The translations under genes were made by a program, and so were the position numbers. A stretch of DNA of 64,000 nt, from the NCBI RefSeq assembly GCF_033344935.1, contig NZ_JAWPMM010000001.1, positions 2,218,001-2,282,000 on the forward strand. Direction: 5' to 3'. The stretch comes from Reichenbachiella sp. GTDB lineage: Bacteria; Bacteroidota; Bacteroidia; Cytophagales; Cyclobacteriaceae. Positions within the stretch are counted from its first letter, which is position 1, and every line of letters begins with the position of its first letter. The notes beneath the pieces were generated by a model. That model was given only the letters and a program-made list of their open reading frames with translations. It did no database searches and was not told where the DNA came from. Positions 25,816-34,506 of the stretch are shown in pieces.

Positions 25816-26028
25816 TTATTTACCAATCATTTTCTTAACACCCAATAGTGCGATAACCACCCCTATAGCCAAACAGATATAATAAGACGTTTCATCCATG
25901 GTGTAAGAACCGCTGAAGGCATTGCCAATGGCCTGGCCAATTTTTTTTGGAGAATGGGTCTCTGCCCAATAAATAAAAAAACCGCCTAATAAGAGGTATA
26001 TAATGCCTGATTTAATGTGCTTGCTCAT
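25816..26028 (-). CDS. Small two-helix membrane protein
   Basis: The 70-residue protein has two hydrophobic segments (GIIYLLLGGFFIYWA, about 8-22, and YICLAIGVVIALLGV, about 50-64) with a polar loop between them. It resembles small DUF3185-type membrane proteins but I cannot assign it firmly. It is separated by 11 bases from the phage-holin-like gene upstream, so both probably form one small operon of membrane proteins. Confidence 0.65.
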   Translation of the reverse strand: MSKHIKSGIIYLLLGGFFIYWAETHSPKKIGQAIGNAFSGSYTMDETSYYICLAIGVVIALLGVKKMIGK

Positions 26029-26039
26029 GGGTATATGAT

Positions 26040-26390
26040 TTAATTGTTGGATTTGTTGTCTTGCATGCTTTCAAAAACTGAGTTGACGATTGATAGTGCT
26101 ACACTAAATAAAAATGCCCACCAAAAGCCATCGATATCGAACCCAGGAACAAGTGAACTCACTAAGAGAATCATAAATGTATTAATGAATAATAGAAACA
26201 GTCCGAATGTGAGTACGGTAACTGGAATCGTCAGCAAAACAAATATTGGCTTGACCAAAATATTGACGATAGCCAATACGCCTGCCACTACGATGGCCGT
26301 CATGAAACCACTGACATGCGCGCCGGGTAGAACATAGGAGCAAATGAGTACGGCTATAGCGGATAGTATGAGTCTAATTAATATGTTCAT
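26040..26390 (-). CDS. Phage-holin-4-2-like (YvlD-type) membrane protein
   Basis: The 116-residue protein has four hydrophobic segments and the family motif VNILVKPIFVLLTIPVTVLTFGLFLLFIN (split here as VNILVKPIFVLLTIP and TFGLFLLFINTF), then FDIDGFWWAFLFSVALSIVNSV. This family (PF04020) is chromosomal and widespread; the holin name is historical and does not imply a prophage. Function unknown, perhaps envelope stress. It precedes the small membrane-protein gene on the same strand. Confidence 0.85.
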   Translation of the reverse strand: MNILIRLILSAIAVLICSYVLPGAHVSGFMTAIVVAGVLAIVNILVKPIFVLLTIPVTVLTFGLFLLFINTFMILLVSSLVPGFDIDGFWWAFLFSVALSIVNSVFESMQDNKSNN

Positions 26391-26513
26391 ATATTATTTT
26401 TTAGTGAATCCTGAATTTAGCAAATGTTTTACAGATGTAAAAAATCTTTAATCAACGTGAAATTAAATAATATCAAAGTCTAAGTCTGTACCAGAGAAAA
26501 TTAAGAACTCTAC

Positions 26514-26521
26514 TATCTTTG
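26514..26521 (+). promoter_or_regulatory. Bacteroidota-type promoter box upstream of prfC
   Basis: TATCTTTG followed by CGCCCCGAAATG, nearly the same context as at the SDR promoter. The ATG just after the box is followed directly by TAA, so it cannot initiate prfC; the real start is about 100 bases further, beyond a palindromic repeat. Confidence 0.6.
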
Positions 26522-26545
26522 CGCCCCGAAATGTAACCCTTCTAT

Positions 26546-26623
26546 TGTCATTTCGACGATAGGAGAAATCTCATTATAGTTCGATAAGATTTCTCATTCC
26601 ACTAAGTTGCATTCGAAATGACA
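26546..26623. repeat. Dispersed palindromic repeat, TGTCATTTCGAC family, copy 3 in prfC leader
   Basis: Left arm TGTCATTTCGACGATAGGAG and right arm ending TTCGAAATGACA, with AGATTTCTC pairing GAGAAATCT inside. The outer 12 bases equal those of the 7668 copy. It lies between the promoter box and the start codon of prfC, so it should be transcribed as a large leader hairpin. Confidence 0.75.
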
Positions 26624-26630
26624 AAAAAAT

Positions 26631-28214
26631 ATGAGTCTAACAGCAGAAATAGAAAAACGTAAAACCTTTGGCATCATCAGTCACCCAGATGCGGGTAAGA
26701 CCACTTTAACGGAAAAGCTTTTGCTTTTTGGAGGTGCTATCAAAACTGCCGGTGCGGTAAAGTCGAATAAAATCGACCGTCATGCTACTTCTGATTTCAT
26801 GGAGATTGAAAAGCAGAGGGGAATTTCTGTGGCCACTTCTGTGATGGGATTTGATTACAAAAATAGACGAATCAATCTGCTGGATACACCGGGTCACCAG
26901 GATTTTGCTGAAGATACTTATCGTACGTTGACGGCTGTGGATAGTGTAGTTTTGGTGGTAGACTGCGTGAAGGGCGTGGAGATTCAGACAGAGAAGCTGA
27001 TGGAAGTTTGTCGAATGAGGAATACACCTGTAATGGTATTCATCAATAAGCTGGATAGAGAAGGGCAGGATCCATACGACTTACTCGATGAAATAGAAGC
27101 CAAACTGAATATCAAAGTTAGACCGCTAAGCTGGCCTATTAGCATGGGTAAGACGTTCAAAGGGGTCTATAGTTTGTATGAGAAAAAACTCAAGCTTTTC
27201 ACGGCAAGTAAACAAAAGCTTGACAAAGAAAATGACATTAGCATTGAGGATATCAATGATCCGGTATTGGATGAGTTGATAGGGGAGCGATACGCTGAAA
27301 CACTTCGTGAGGATGTAGAGTTGGTAGATGGTGGCTATCCAGAATTCGATATTGAAACCTATAGGAGTGGGGAAGTAGCACCAGTGTTTTTTGGTAGTGC
27401 GGTGAATAATTTTGGCGTGCAGGAGTTGCTAGACTGTTTTATCGACATTGCGCCTGGTCCTGCCCCTAGATATACGGAAGAAAGACAGATTATGCCAGAG
27501 GAGTCTAAGTTCTCCGGCTTCGTATTTAAGATTCATGCCAACATGGATCCAAAGCATAGAAACAGAATTGCCTTTGTCCGAGTATGTGCCGGCGAATTCA
27601 AAAGAGGTAGCAACTATTTCCATACCCGACTCGATAAGAAATTCAGATATTCGAATGCTACAGCCTTTATGGCACAGAGCAAAGAAGTCATCGATGAAGC
27701 TTATCCTGGTGATATCGTAGGTCTTTATGATACTGGTAACCTAAAGATTGGAGATACTTTGAGCGAAGGCGAAAAGGGCATGTACAAAGGCATTCCTAGT
27801 TTCTCTCCGGAGATATTCCGAGAGGTAGTAAATATGGACGCCATGAAGACCAAGCAGCTTGAAAAAGGCTTGACTCAGTTGATGGATGAAGGTGTGGCTC
27901 AGCTATTTACCTACGAAATGGGCGCCAGAAAAGTAGTCGGTACTGTCGGAGCACTACAGTTTGAAGTAATTCAGCATAGACTTTTGCACGAGTATGGCGC
28001 TACTTGTAAGTTTATGCCCATGAATCTATTCAAGGCCTGCTGGTTTAGTAGTGAAGACAAGAAAAAATTAGATGAGTTTGTAGATTCAAAGTACCGTCAT
28101 ATCGCTAAAGACAAAGACGGAAAATTAGTGTTTATGGCGGAATCCAAGGCTTGGTTGCAAATGGTTCAGGATAATTTTCCAGAAATAGAATTCCATTTTA
28201 CTAGTGAGTTTTAG
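26631..28214 (+). CDS. prfC: Peptide chain release factor 3
   Basis: A 527-residue translational GTPase. The G motifs are [15 protein letters not shown] (G1, about 17-31), DTPGHQDF (G3), and FINKLDRE (G4); the C-terminal part has [13 protein letters not shown], typical of RF3. RF3 recycles RF1/RF2 from terminated ribosomes. The ATG at 26631 gives the canonical N-terminus ([20 protein letters not shown]). The leader contains a palindromic repeat that may affect expression. It ends with a strong palindromic terminator and has no operon partner. Confidence 0.96.
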   Translation: MSLTAEIEKRKTFGIISHPDAGKTTLTEKLLLFGGAIKTAGAVKSNKIDRHATSDFMEIEKQRGISVATSVMGFDYKNRRINLLDTPGHQDFAEDTYRTLTAVDSVVLVVDCVKGVEIQTEKLMEVCRMRNTPVMVFINKLDREGQDPYDLLDEIEAKLNIKVRPLSWPISMGKTFKGVYSLYEKKLKLFTASKQKLDKENDISIEDINDPVLDELIGERYAETLREDVELVDGGYPEFDIETYRSGEVAPVFFGSAVNNFGVQELLDCFIDIAPGPAPRYTEERQIMPEESKFSGFVFKIHANMDPKHRNRIAFVRVCAGEFKRGSNYFHTRLDKKFRYSNATAFMAQSKEVIDEAYPGDIVGLYDTGNLKIGDTLSEGEKGMYKGIPSFSPEIFREVVNMDAMKTKQLEKGLTQLMDEGVAQLFTYEMGARKVVGTVGALQFEVIQHRLLHEYGATCKFMPMNLFKACWFSSEDKKKLDEFVDSKYRHIAKDKDGKLVFMAESKAWLQMVQDNFPEIEFHFTSEF

Positions 28215-28239
28215 GTAATTTCACACCACGGAGATTTAA

Positions 28240-28270
28240 ATACACATTTATCGATAAATGTGTATCTTTT
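28240..28270 (+). terminator. Terminator after prfC
   Basis: A perfect 26-base palindrome (ATACACATTTATC and GATAAATGTGTAT) followed by CTTTT, about 25 bases past the stop codon. Confidence 0.75.
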
Positions 28271-28401
28271 ATTTAGCAGCAGAGTTAAGGTTATAAGATT
28301 TTATAATAGTTACGTTTTGGAGATTTGATTGTCTTTGATGTACGTGATTAGAGAAGCAATATAGTCTCTGTCATGATGTTTAATTTCAATCAAGATCTGT
28401 C

Positions 28402-28409
28402 AATCTTTG
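28402..28409 (+). promoter_or_regulatory. Weak promoter box before the DUF5686 gene
   Basis: AATCTTTG followed by CAACTTTTC and the ATG ten bases after the box. It retains the nnTTTG half of the Bacteroidota -7 box but not the initial TA, so confidence is low. Confidence 0.35.
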
Positions 28410-28418
28410 CAACTTTTC

Positions 28419-30899
28419 ATGAATACCAATTTTACCAAAAACCTATTCTTATTACCCCTTACCTTATTGCTGTTGCTTTCAGTGAGCCATGGGGCTATTG
28501 CACAAAGTTTAACTGGTCGTATCTTCTCGTCGGAAGATGAAGAGGCCTTGACATTTGTGACGGTAGCCATCAGTGGAACCAGTACAGGTACCATATCTGA
28601 TATAGACGGAAGATTTACTTTGAACATACCGGCGGGATACCAAGGGAATATTACCTTTCAACATGTGGGCTTTATCCGAAAGGAGCTAACTGTTGAACAA
28701 ATAAAAAATTCTCCGACCATATATATGGATAAGGAAGTGACCGAATTGGAGGAATTGGTTTTTGAAGCTGGAGAGAATCCTGCCAATATTTTGATGAAAA
28801 AGGTGATTGATAATCGTAAAAAGCATGACCCTGCCAGATTCGATCAGTATAGCTATAGGTCTTACACCAAGGATGTTTATCATTTGGATGCTGATGCCGC
28901 CACTGCGGATTCATTGGTAAAGCGCTATAAGGCGGAAACATTAGCTGGGTCTACTGACAGCAGCGCCAATCAAACCAATACCAAATTCTTCAAAGTTGAT
29001 AGTTCGTTTAATACCAGGCATTTGTATGTAGCGGAATCTTATTCCGAAACTAAATTTATCGAACCAGGTCTTAAAAACGAAACGATTCTAGCTACTCAGA
29101 TATCTGGGTTGAGAGGCGGACTTTTTGCTGCTTTCAGTGGTCTATATCAGCCTTTCGGCTTTTACGCAGACATCCTGGATATTTTTGATAAAGACTATAT
29201 CAACCCGATCAATCCTTCTGGATTGTCTCAATATGAATTTTATATAGAGGATACGACTTTCTATCAAACAGATACCGTATTCGTCGTCAGCTATACGCCC
29301 AAAAAAGGAAAGAAATTTGATGGCCTCGAAGGACTGTTGTGGGTGCATGCCAACGATTACGCCCTGACTAATGTGACTGCCAAATCGCATGTGGCTAACT
29401 CCAAAATTGATGTCAGTATTCAGCAGCGCTATGATAGAATTTCAGGGAATTGGTTCCCTGTTCAGTTGAATACGGATATCATTTTCAAAGAGCTTAAATT
29501 CTATGGTAGAAATCTAATATTAGAAAACAGACGGTATCTCTCTGATGTCAATCTAAGTACCAACTTCACACAAAAAGACTTTAGCGATATTGGTATCACC
29601 CTTAATAGAGTGAACCCAAAAGAACAAAAGGAAATTCTGGATGCACACCGAGCGGTACCCCTTGATTCGATGGAACTAAACACCTATATCGCAGCAGACT
29701 CCCTGTATAAAAATTTACGTGTGGTAGAAGGTGTGGCTGAGTCTCTATTGACGTTGCGGTTGAACTTGGGCAAAGTGGATGTTCGAGTCGACGATTTTTT
29801 CGGAATCAATACTTATGAAAAATTCCGACTGGGTATGGGACTGGAAACCAACAATAACTTTTCTGAAAAACTAGTGTTAGGAGGTTATGGAGGCTATGGT
29901 TTTGCAGATGAAGAATGGAAGTATGGCACCAACCTGAAATACATTTTTGACCGAAGAACGGATACCTACGTGCTTTTCACCTATCAGAAGGATTTGAGAG
30001 AAGTCGGTACGCAGCGATTCTTCGAAGGTAAGATCTCGAGTATTGACGACCTGATTCGATCGTTTCAAGGGAACTTATTCGATAGACAAGAAACTTACAA
30101 GGTGAGTTTGAATAGGAGGATAGCACCTTTTCTGTACGCGCAGACTACACTGTCCAAGTCGATGCAGCAGTCTACTTACGACTATATGTATGACAATACT
30201 GATTATTCTTCTAACTTCTTTGATATCAACCAACTGTCTTTGGCCTTTCGATATGTGAGAAACGAACAGTATTTGGACTTGTATGGAAAGAAGGTACTAT
30301 TCGATTATGACTTTCCAGTGCTCAATTTCAAGTACAGCCACGCCAACTCAGGATGGTTGGGAGGTGATTTTGATTACGATCGTTTTGATGCCAGTTTGGA
30401 ATATAGAAAGAAATACTTTTTAGGAAAATCGAATGTGCTTGTCCGGGCGGCTTATGTGTATGGAGATGTACCTTATGGTCATATGATTACGGGACTAGGA
30501 AACGCTACGTCCAAATTGAGTGTGCCAGAGTACTTTCAAACGATGGATATTTACGAATTCCTTTCAGATAAGCAGGTGGCGGTATTTTTTAATCATAATT
30601 TTGGCAATTTCTTGATTGCCAATAGAATAATGAAACCAGAGTTTATTATTTACCATAATGCTGGATATGGCCAGTTGTCTCACCCAGAACGACATCAGGG
30701 AGATGATTTGAATTTTAAAACCATGGAGGATGGTTACTTTGAATCAGGAATTGGCATCAAAAAACTGATTAGGATTAACTTTGTCGATGTAGGATATATG
30801 GGTTGGGGATTTGATGCAGTTTATAGACATGGTGCTTATGCCTATGAATCCACAAGGGATAATCTATTTTTTAAGTTAAATATGAAAATCAATTTGTAA
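28419..30899 (+). CDS. DUF5686 outer-membrane protein with carboxypeptidase-regulatory domain
   Basis: This 826-residue exported protein has a signal peptide (LFLLPLTLLLLLSVSHGAIA), then a carboxypeptidase-D-regulatory-like beta domain (LTGRIFSSEDEEALTFVTVA ... GTISDIDGRFTLNIP ... FQHVGFIRKEL), then the DUF5686 region (NPANILMKKVIDNRKKHDPA, YSYRSYTKDVY) and a long aromatic-rich C-terminal half ending in alternating strands (FFKLNMKINL) expected of an outer-membrane barrel. Function is not established; such proteins are common in Bacteroidota. The ATG was preferred over a TTG within the promoter box. Its stop overlaps the next start (TAATG). Confidence 0.88.
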   Translation: MNTNFTKNLFLLPLTLLLLLSVSHGAIAQSLTGRIFSSEDEEALTFVTVAISGTSTGTISDIDGRFTLNIPAGYQGNITFQHVGFIRKELTVEQIKNSPTIYMDKEVTELEELVFEAGENPANILMKKVIDNRKKHDPARFDQYSYRSYTKDVYHLDADAATADSLVKRYKAETLAGSTDSSANQTNTKFFKVDSSFNTRHLYVAESYSETKFIEPGLKNETILATQISGLRGGLFAAFSGLYQPFGFYADILDIFDKDYINPINPSGLSQYEFYIEDTTFYQTDTVFVVSYTPKKGKKFDGLEGLLWVHANDYALTNVTAKSHVANSKIDVSIQQRYDRISGNWFPVQLNTDIIFKELKFYGRNLILENRRYLSDVNLSTNFTQKDFSDIGITLNRVNPKEQKEILDAHRAVPLDSMELNTYIAADSLYKNLRVVEGVAESLLTLRLNLGKVDVRVDDFFGINTYEKFRLGMGLETNNNFSEKLVLGGYGGYGFADEEWKYGTNLKYIFDRRTDTYVLFTYQKDLREVGTQRFFEGKISSIDDLIRSFQGNLFDRQETYKVSLNRRIAPFLYAQTTLSKSMQQSTYDYMYDNTDYSSNFFDINQLSLAFRYVRNEQYLDLYGKKVLFDYDFPVLNFKYSHANSGWLGGDFDYDRFDASLEYRKKYFLGKSNVLVRAAYVYGDVPYGHMITGLGNATSKLSVPEYFQTMDIYEFLSDKQVAVFFNHNFGNFLIANRIMKPEFIIYHNAGYGQLSHPERHQGDDLNFKTMEDGYFESGIGIKKLIRINFVDVGYMGWGFDAVYRHGAYAYESTRDNLFFKLNMKINL

Positions 30900-31636
30900 T
30901 GGGGAAACCATTTATAGTGATCTATGAAGACAATCATTTGCTAATCGTAGACAAAGCTTCGGGGATCCTCGTACAAGGCGATAAGACCAAAGACAAGCCG
31001 CTGCTGGATTATTGTAAGGACTACATCAAGAGCAAGTATGATAAGCCGGGAGATGTGTTCCTTGGCACGGTACACAGACTTGATCGTCCGGTGAGTGGGG
31101 CAGTAGTTTTTGCTCGTACCTCCAAAGCCTTAGAGCGAATGAACAAGCTCTTCAAGGATCGGAAAATCAATAAGACTTATTGGGCGGTGGTGAAAAGTAG
31201 ACCACCAAAAAAAGAGGATAAATTGGTTCATTACCTCAAGAAGGATGAAAAGATTAATAAGACCACTGCCTACGACAAACCAACCGAAGGAGCACAACGG
31301 GCAGAATTAAATTACAAAGTACTTGGCAAGTTGAATGATCACTTCTTATTAGAAGTCCGACCGCTTACAGGTCGTCCGCATCAGATCAGAGTGCAGCTAG
31401 CCTCTATGGGCTGTCCGATTCGTGGCGACTTGAAGTATGGATTTCCAAAAGCCAACCCCGATGCCAGTATCAACCTTCATGCAAGAGCTTTAGACTTTAT
31501 TCATCCAGTCAAAAAAGAACCTGTAAAAGTACTGGCGGGCGTTCCTGTCAATGACTTCTGGGAACAGTTTTTAGTATTGGATAAATCAGCCAAGGAGCTC
31601 GCCAAGAAAGACAAATACAAAGATAAACTCTACTAG
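30899..31636 (+). CDS. RluA-family pseudouridine synthase
   Basis: The 245-residue enzyme isomerises uridine to pseudouridine in RNA. The catalytic aspartate lies in GTVHRLDRPVSGAVVFAR (D about 62), followed by KTYWAVV, RPLTGRPHQIRVQLASMGCPIRGDLKYG and a C-terminal HARALDFIHP. There is no S4 domain, so it is the short class like RluA or TruC. It starts within the stop codon of the DUF5686 gene and is followed after one base by a small membrane-protein gene, indicating one transcript running on through pabB and pabC. Confidence 0.92.
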   Translation: MGKPFIVIYEDNHLLIVDKASGILVQGDKTKDKPLLDYCKDYIKSKYDKPGDVFLGTVHRLDRPVSGAVVFARTSKALERMNKLFKDRKINKTYWAVVKSRPPKKEDKLVHYLKKDEKINKTTAYDKPTEGAQRAELNYKVLGKLNDHFLLEVRPLTGRPHQIRVQLASMGCPIRGDLKYGFPKANPDASINLHARALDFIHPVKKEPVKVLAGVPVNDFWEQFLVLDKSAKELAKKDKYKDKLY

Positions 31637-31637
31637 A

Positions 31638-31952
31638 ATGAGTTTTTTGCACCGACTAAAGAACAAGTGGAAATTAGATACCCTGGGGCAAGTCGTCTTG
31701 GTTTTGATCACTTTTGCCTGTACGGGTTTTACGGTGATGTTTCTGAAAGGTCCTGTGGTTGCCTGGATCGGTGGGGCGCAGGACAATCAAACCTTGCTCA
31801 CGGTTTTGTATTACATTTTCATCTTGCCTATCTACAATATAATCCTTCTGATCTATGGTTTTGTTTTCGGACAATTTGCCTTCTTTTGGGACTTTGAAAA
31901 AAGGATGTGGTATCGGATGACCCGTCAAAAGCACAAGATCGAGCGTGAATAA
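31638..31952 (+). CDS. Small membrane protein, DUF6787-like
   Basis: The 104-residue protein has two or three hydrophobic segments (GQVVLVLITFACTGFTVMFL, VLYYIFILPIYNIILLIYGF) and a conserved tail FGQFAFFWDFEKRMWYRM that I associate with the DUF6787 family of Bacteroidota; function unknown. It is embedded in an operon: one base after the pseudouridine synthase stop and overlapping the pabB start by eight bases. Confidence 0.75.
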   Translation: MSFLHRLKNKWKLDTLGQVVLVLITFACTGFTVMFLKGPVVAWIGGAQDNQTLLTVLYYIFILPIYNIILLIYGFVFGQFAFFWDFEKRMWYRMTRQKHKIERE

Positions 31953-32916
31953 ATCAGCAGCCATTCAGCAAATCAATTCATTAGCCTCAGCTGGCACGCC
32001 ATTTTTAATGATTGCTGATTTCAAGTGTGAAAATAATCATGTCATTTCTGTAGATCAGATAAAGGCTGAAGATGTACTATTTGATATTAATGGTATTAGG
32101 AACTTTGACGAAGCCTTTCAGCTGAAAAGTGATGTGTCATTGGAACGATCGCCGCTTTCATTCGAAGCATTTGGCGAGAAATATCAAAAGGTACATACAG
32201 AAATAGCCAAAGGGAATACCTATCTGCTCAACCTGACACAGCCAACACCCATTTCAACTTCGGCGAGTTTAAAAGAGATATTTCATGCCAGCAAAGCCAA
32301 ATACAAACTATGGTTCAAAGATCAATTTGTGGTTTTTTCGCCTGAAATATTTGTGAAAATACAAGAGGGTAAAATATCATCCTTTCCGATGAAAGGAACC
32401 ATAGATGCGGACCTGCCTGATGCTGAAGAAATCATTTTATCTAGCGAAAAGGAGATGGCTGAGCATGCCACTATCGTCGACCTCATCCGCAACGATATGA
32501 GCAAATTTGCCAAAGAAGTGGTAGTGGAGGAGTTTAGATATATTGATGAAATCAGGACCAGTGCTAAACATTTGTTGCAAGTGAGTTCTAAAATCACTGG
32601 CCATTTGGATGATGGCTATCAAAGTGAATTAGGAGACATTATCTATTCATTGTTGCCTGCAGGTTCGATTTGTGGAGCGCCCAAGAAGCGAACTCTGGAT
32701 ATTATAGAGAAGGTAGAAAAATACGATAGGGGTTATTACACAGGTATCGTGGGGTATTTTGATGGCAAACAGTTTGATAGTGGCGTGATGATTCGTTTTA
32801 TTGAAAAACAAGGAGAGCAATTGATTTATAAAAGTGGCGGAGGCATTCATTTTCTGAGTGATGCCCAAGCCGAGTACCAAGAAATGATAGATAAAGTTTA
32901 TGTCCCAGTTCATTGA
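31945..32916 (+). CDS. pabB: Aminodeoxychorismate synthase component I (PabB-like)
   Basis: The 323-residue protein is a chorismate-binding enzyme of the anthranilate synthase I family. Key parts: TYLLNLTQPT (about 92-101), FVVFSPEIFVKIQ, FPMKGTIDADLPDA, HATIVDLIRNDMSKFA and LPAGSICGAPKKRTLDIIE; the end has SGGGIHFLSDAQAEYQEM. It makes 4-amino-4-deoxychorismate for folate synthesis. It is shorter than E. coli PabB, as usual in Bacteroidota. Pairing with the class IV aminotransferase, which it overlaps, supports PabB over TrpE. The GTG start overlaps the preceding gene; the first in-frame ATG would cut off the conserved N-terminus. Confidence 0.88.
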   Translation: MNKSAAIQQINSLASAGTPFLMIADFKCENNHVISVDQIKAEDVLFDINGIRNFDEAFQLKSDVSLERSPLSFEAFGEKYQKVHTEIAKGNTYLLNLTQPTPISTSASLKEIFHASKAKYKLWFKDQFVVFSPEIFVKIQEGKISSFPMKGTIDADLPDAEEIILSSEKEMAEHATIVDLIRNDMSKFAKEVVVEEFRYIDEIRTSAKHLLQVSSKITGHLDDGYQSELGDIIYSLLPAGSICGAPKKRTLDIIEKVEKYDRGYYTGIVGYFDGKQFDSGVMIRFIEKQGEQLIYKSGGGIHFLSDAQAEYQEMIDKVYVPVH

Positions 32917-33490
32917 AAGCATTTGTTGTATAGATGGTGAATTGCAGTTGCTTGAATTGCATCAGGCCAGAGTGAATCGAACTTTCTTCACCAATTATGG
33001 GCTGCTAGCCAAGCCAATCAGACTCAATAGAGTCATAAAGCAAATTCCCTCTAAAGGGAAGTTTAAATGCAGAGTGGAATACGATAATGAAAAGGTAGAA
33101 GTCAATTTCACACCTTATCAAACCCCCAAAATAAGTTCACTAGCAATAGTGGAAGGAGGGGACGTGGACTATCGATTTAAATATGCTGACCGAAAGGCCT
33201 TAGATCATTTGTATGCTCAACGAAATGGAAAGGATGATGTCCTAATTGTAAAGGACGGATTGATCTCCGATAGCTACTTTGCCAATGTGGCTTTTTTTGA
33301 TGGGGAAGAGTGGTGGACGCCTGAGGAGCCACTACTGGCCGGCGTGCAACGACAATATTTATTAGATCAAAGACTTATTCAAACGACGAAGATTCGTACA
33401 TCAGATATCAATAAATACGAAAAGATATCTATGATTAACGCTATGATTGATTTGGAGGAGATTGAAATAGCTGCAACTGACATCTCGTAG
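32900..33490 (+). CDS. pabC: Aminotransferase class IV, probable 4-amino-4-deoxychorismate lyase
   Basis: A 196-residue fold-type IV PLP enzyme with FKYADRKALDHLYAQRNGKDD (the PLP lysine is expected in the FKYADR segment), VLIVKDGLISDSYFANVAF, WWTPEEPLLAGVQRQYLLD. It is shorter than E. coli PabC, like other Bacteroidota versions. It converts aminodeoxychorismate to p-aminobenzoate and pyruvate. The start lies 17 bases inside pabB, so the two are translationally coupled and complete the pABA branch. Confidence 0.85.
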   Translation: MSQFIESICCIDGELQLLELHQARVNRTFFTNYGLLAKPIRLNRVIKQIPSKGKFKCRVEYDNEKVEVNFTPYQTPKISSLAIVEGGDVDYRFKYADRKALDHLYAQRNGKDDVLIVKDGLISDSYFANVAFFDGEEWWTPEEPLLAGVQRQYLLDQRLIQTTKIRTSDINKYEKISMINAMIDLEEIEIAATDIS

Positions 33491-33600
33491 CAATTCCTCC
33501 TTTAATCAGCTCAAAGTATGATGTACGTCATATTATTCAAATATTGGAATGAAGATATTACAGGTGAAACAACAACCCTTGTATCTAAATTTATCATATT

Positions 33601-34365
33601 ATGAATATCATAAATAGAGTACTTATTCCTATTGACTTCTCTGACAATGCAATGAATGCAGTCAAGTATGTTTTAGGAATGGCGGAAACAGATAAGAAAA
33701 TTAAGTTTTTCCTGTATCATGTGGCTAGTCAAATCTCTGATCAAGAAGAGCAAAAATTGCTCGACATAAAAACAAGAATGTTTGATCCAGATAAAATTGA
33801 TTGCGAAATCGTGCTGGAAAAAGGGAATTTTGTTGAGCAATTGATTGAAGATCAGGCTAGGTTGAAAATAGACTTGGTTATCATGGGTATGGCCGAAAAC
33901 AAAAATGGAAATCAGTCTTTTACCGTGGACTTATTGCAAGGCGCAGATTGTCCATTGCTAATTATTCCAGCAAAAGTGGAAGGATTCAAATTGAAGAATA
34001 TTGCCTTGACTTTAGATGAGGAAGAGTTTGATAGTTCTAAAGATTTACGAGTCTTTCATGATATAGCCAAATGGTTCAATGCTAAGGTTCATTTGATTAA
34101 AGTGGATAAAGAAGGAAAAGGAGGAGCTCATGCTTTGAAGACGGAGGATACACTAGACTACTATTTAGAGAGTTTGGAGTATCATTATTCTTTTCCGAAG
34201 AATGAGGATATAGAAAAAGGAATATTGGAATATGTGGCTGAAAAAAATATTGATGCGCTAGCCATTATGCCTAGAACACATGCACAAAAATCTATTCCTT
34301 CAGAAGGTCGATTGACAAAAGCATTGGCAAAACAAATCGAAATCCCTTTACTCATATTGGATTGA
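33601..34365 (+). CDS. Universal stress protein (UspA-type) family protein
   Basis: The 254-residue protein starts with a UspA-type domain (INRVLIPIDFSDNAMNAVKYV, then LVIMGMAENKNGNQSFTVDLLQGADCPLLIIPAK), and the second half is a degenerate second copy (IALTLDEEEFDSSKDLRVF ... LAIMPRTHAQKS ... IPLLILD). This tandem form is common in Bacteroidota. The G-2x-G-9x-G(S/T) nucleotide motif is not clear. The role in stress tolerance is inferred from family. It is monocistronic with a strong terminator. Confidence 0.85.
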   Translation: MNIINRVLIPIDFSDNAMNAVKYVLGMAETDKKIKFFLYHVASQISDQEEQKLLDIKTRMFDPDKIDCEIVLEKGNFVEQLIEDQARLKIDLVIMGMAENKNGNQSFTVDLLQGADCPLLIIPAKVEGFKLKNIALTLDEEEFDSSKDLRVFHDIAKWFNAKVHLIKVDKEGKGGAHALKTEDTLDYYLESLEYHYSFPKNEDIEKGILEYVAEKNIDALAIMPRTHAQKSIPSEGRLTKALAKQIEIPLLILD

Positions 34366-34373
34366 TTAAAATC

Positions 34374-34424
34374 AAAAAAGAGCATAAAAAAACCACTTAA
34401 CTAAAGTGGTTTTTTTATGCTCTT
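34374..34424 (+). terminator. Long perfect terminator after the universal stress protein gene
   Basis: Twenty-base perfectly complementary arms (AGAGCATAAAAAAACCACTT and its complement) enclose a five-base loop AACTA; poly-A and poly-T runs lie in the stem. It probably works in both directions between this gene and the convergent pckA. Confidence 0.85.
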
Positions 34425-34449
34425 GATGTGGACATTGATAAAAAATCAC

Positions 34450-34485
34450 AAAAAAGGAAGCCTCCAACTTGGAAGCTTCCTTTGT
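34450..34485 (-). terminator. Terminator after pckA
   Basis: On the minus strand AAAGGAAGCTTCC pairs with GGAGGCTTCCTTT and is followed by TTT. It lies about 20 bases past the pckA stop codon. Confidence 0.8.
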
Positions 34486-34506
34486 AAAAAACAGGTTACC
34501 GAATAT

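Noticed and set aside
26040-26390. Prophage remnant suggested by a holin-type protein
   Set aside because: This holin-named family is a normal chromosomal membrane-protein family and no other phage gene is near.
26530-26535. ATG right after the prfC promoter as a start codon
   Set aside because: It is followed immediately by TAA; the real ATG at 26631 gives the canonical RF3 N-terminus.
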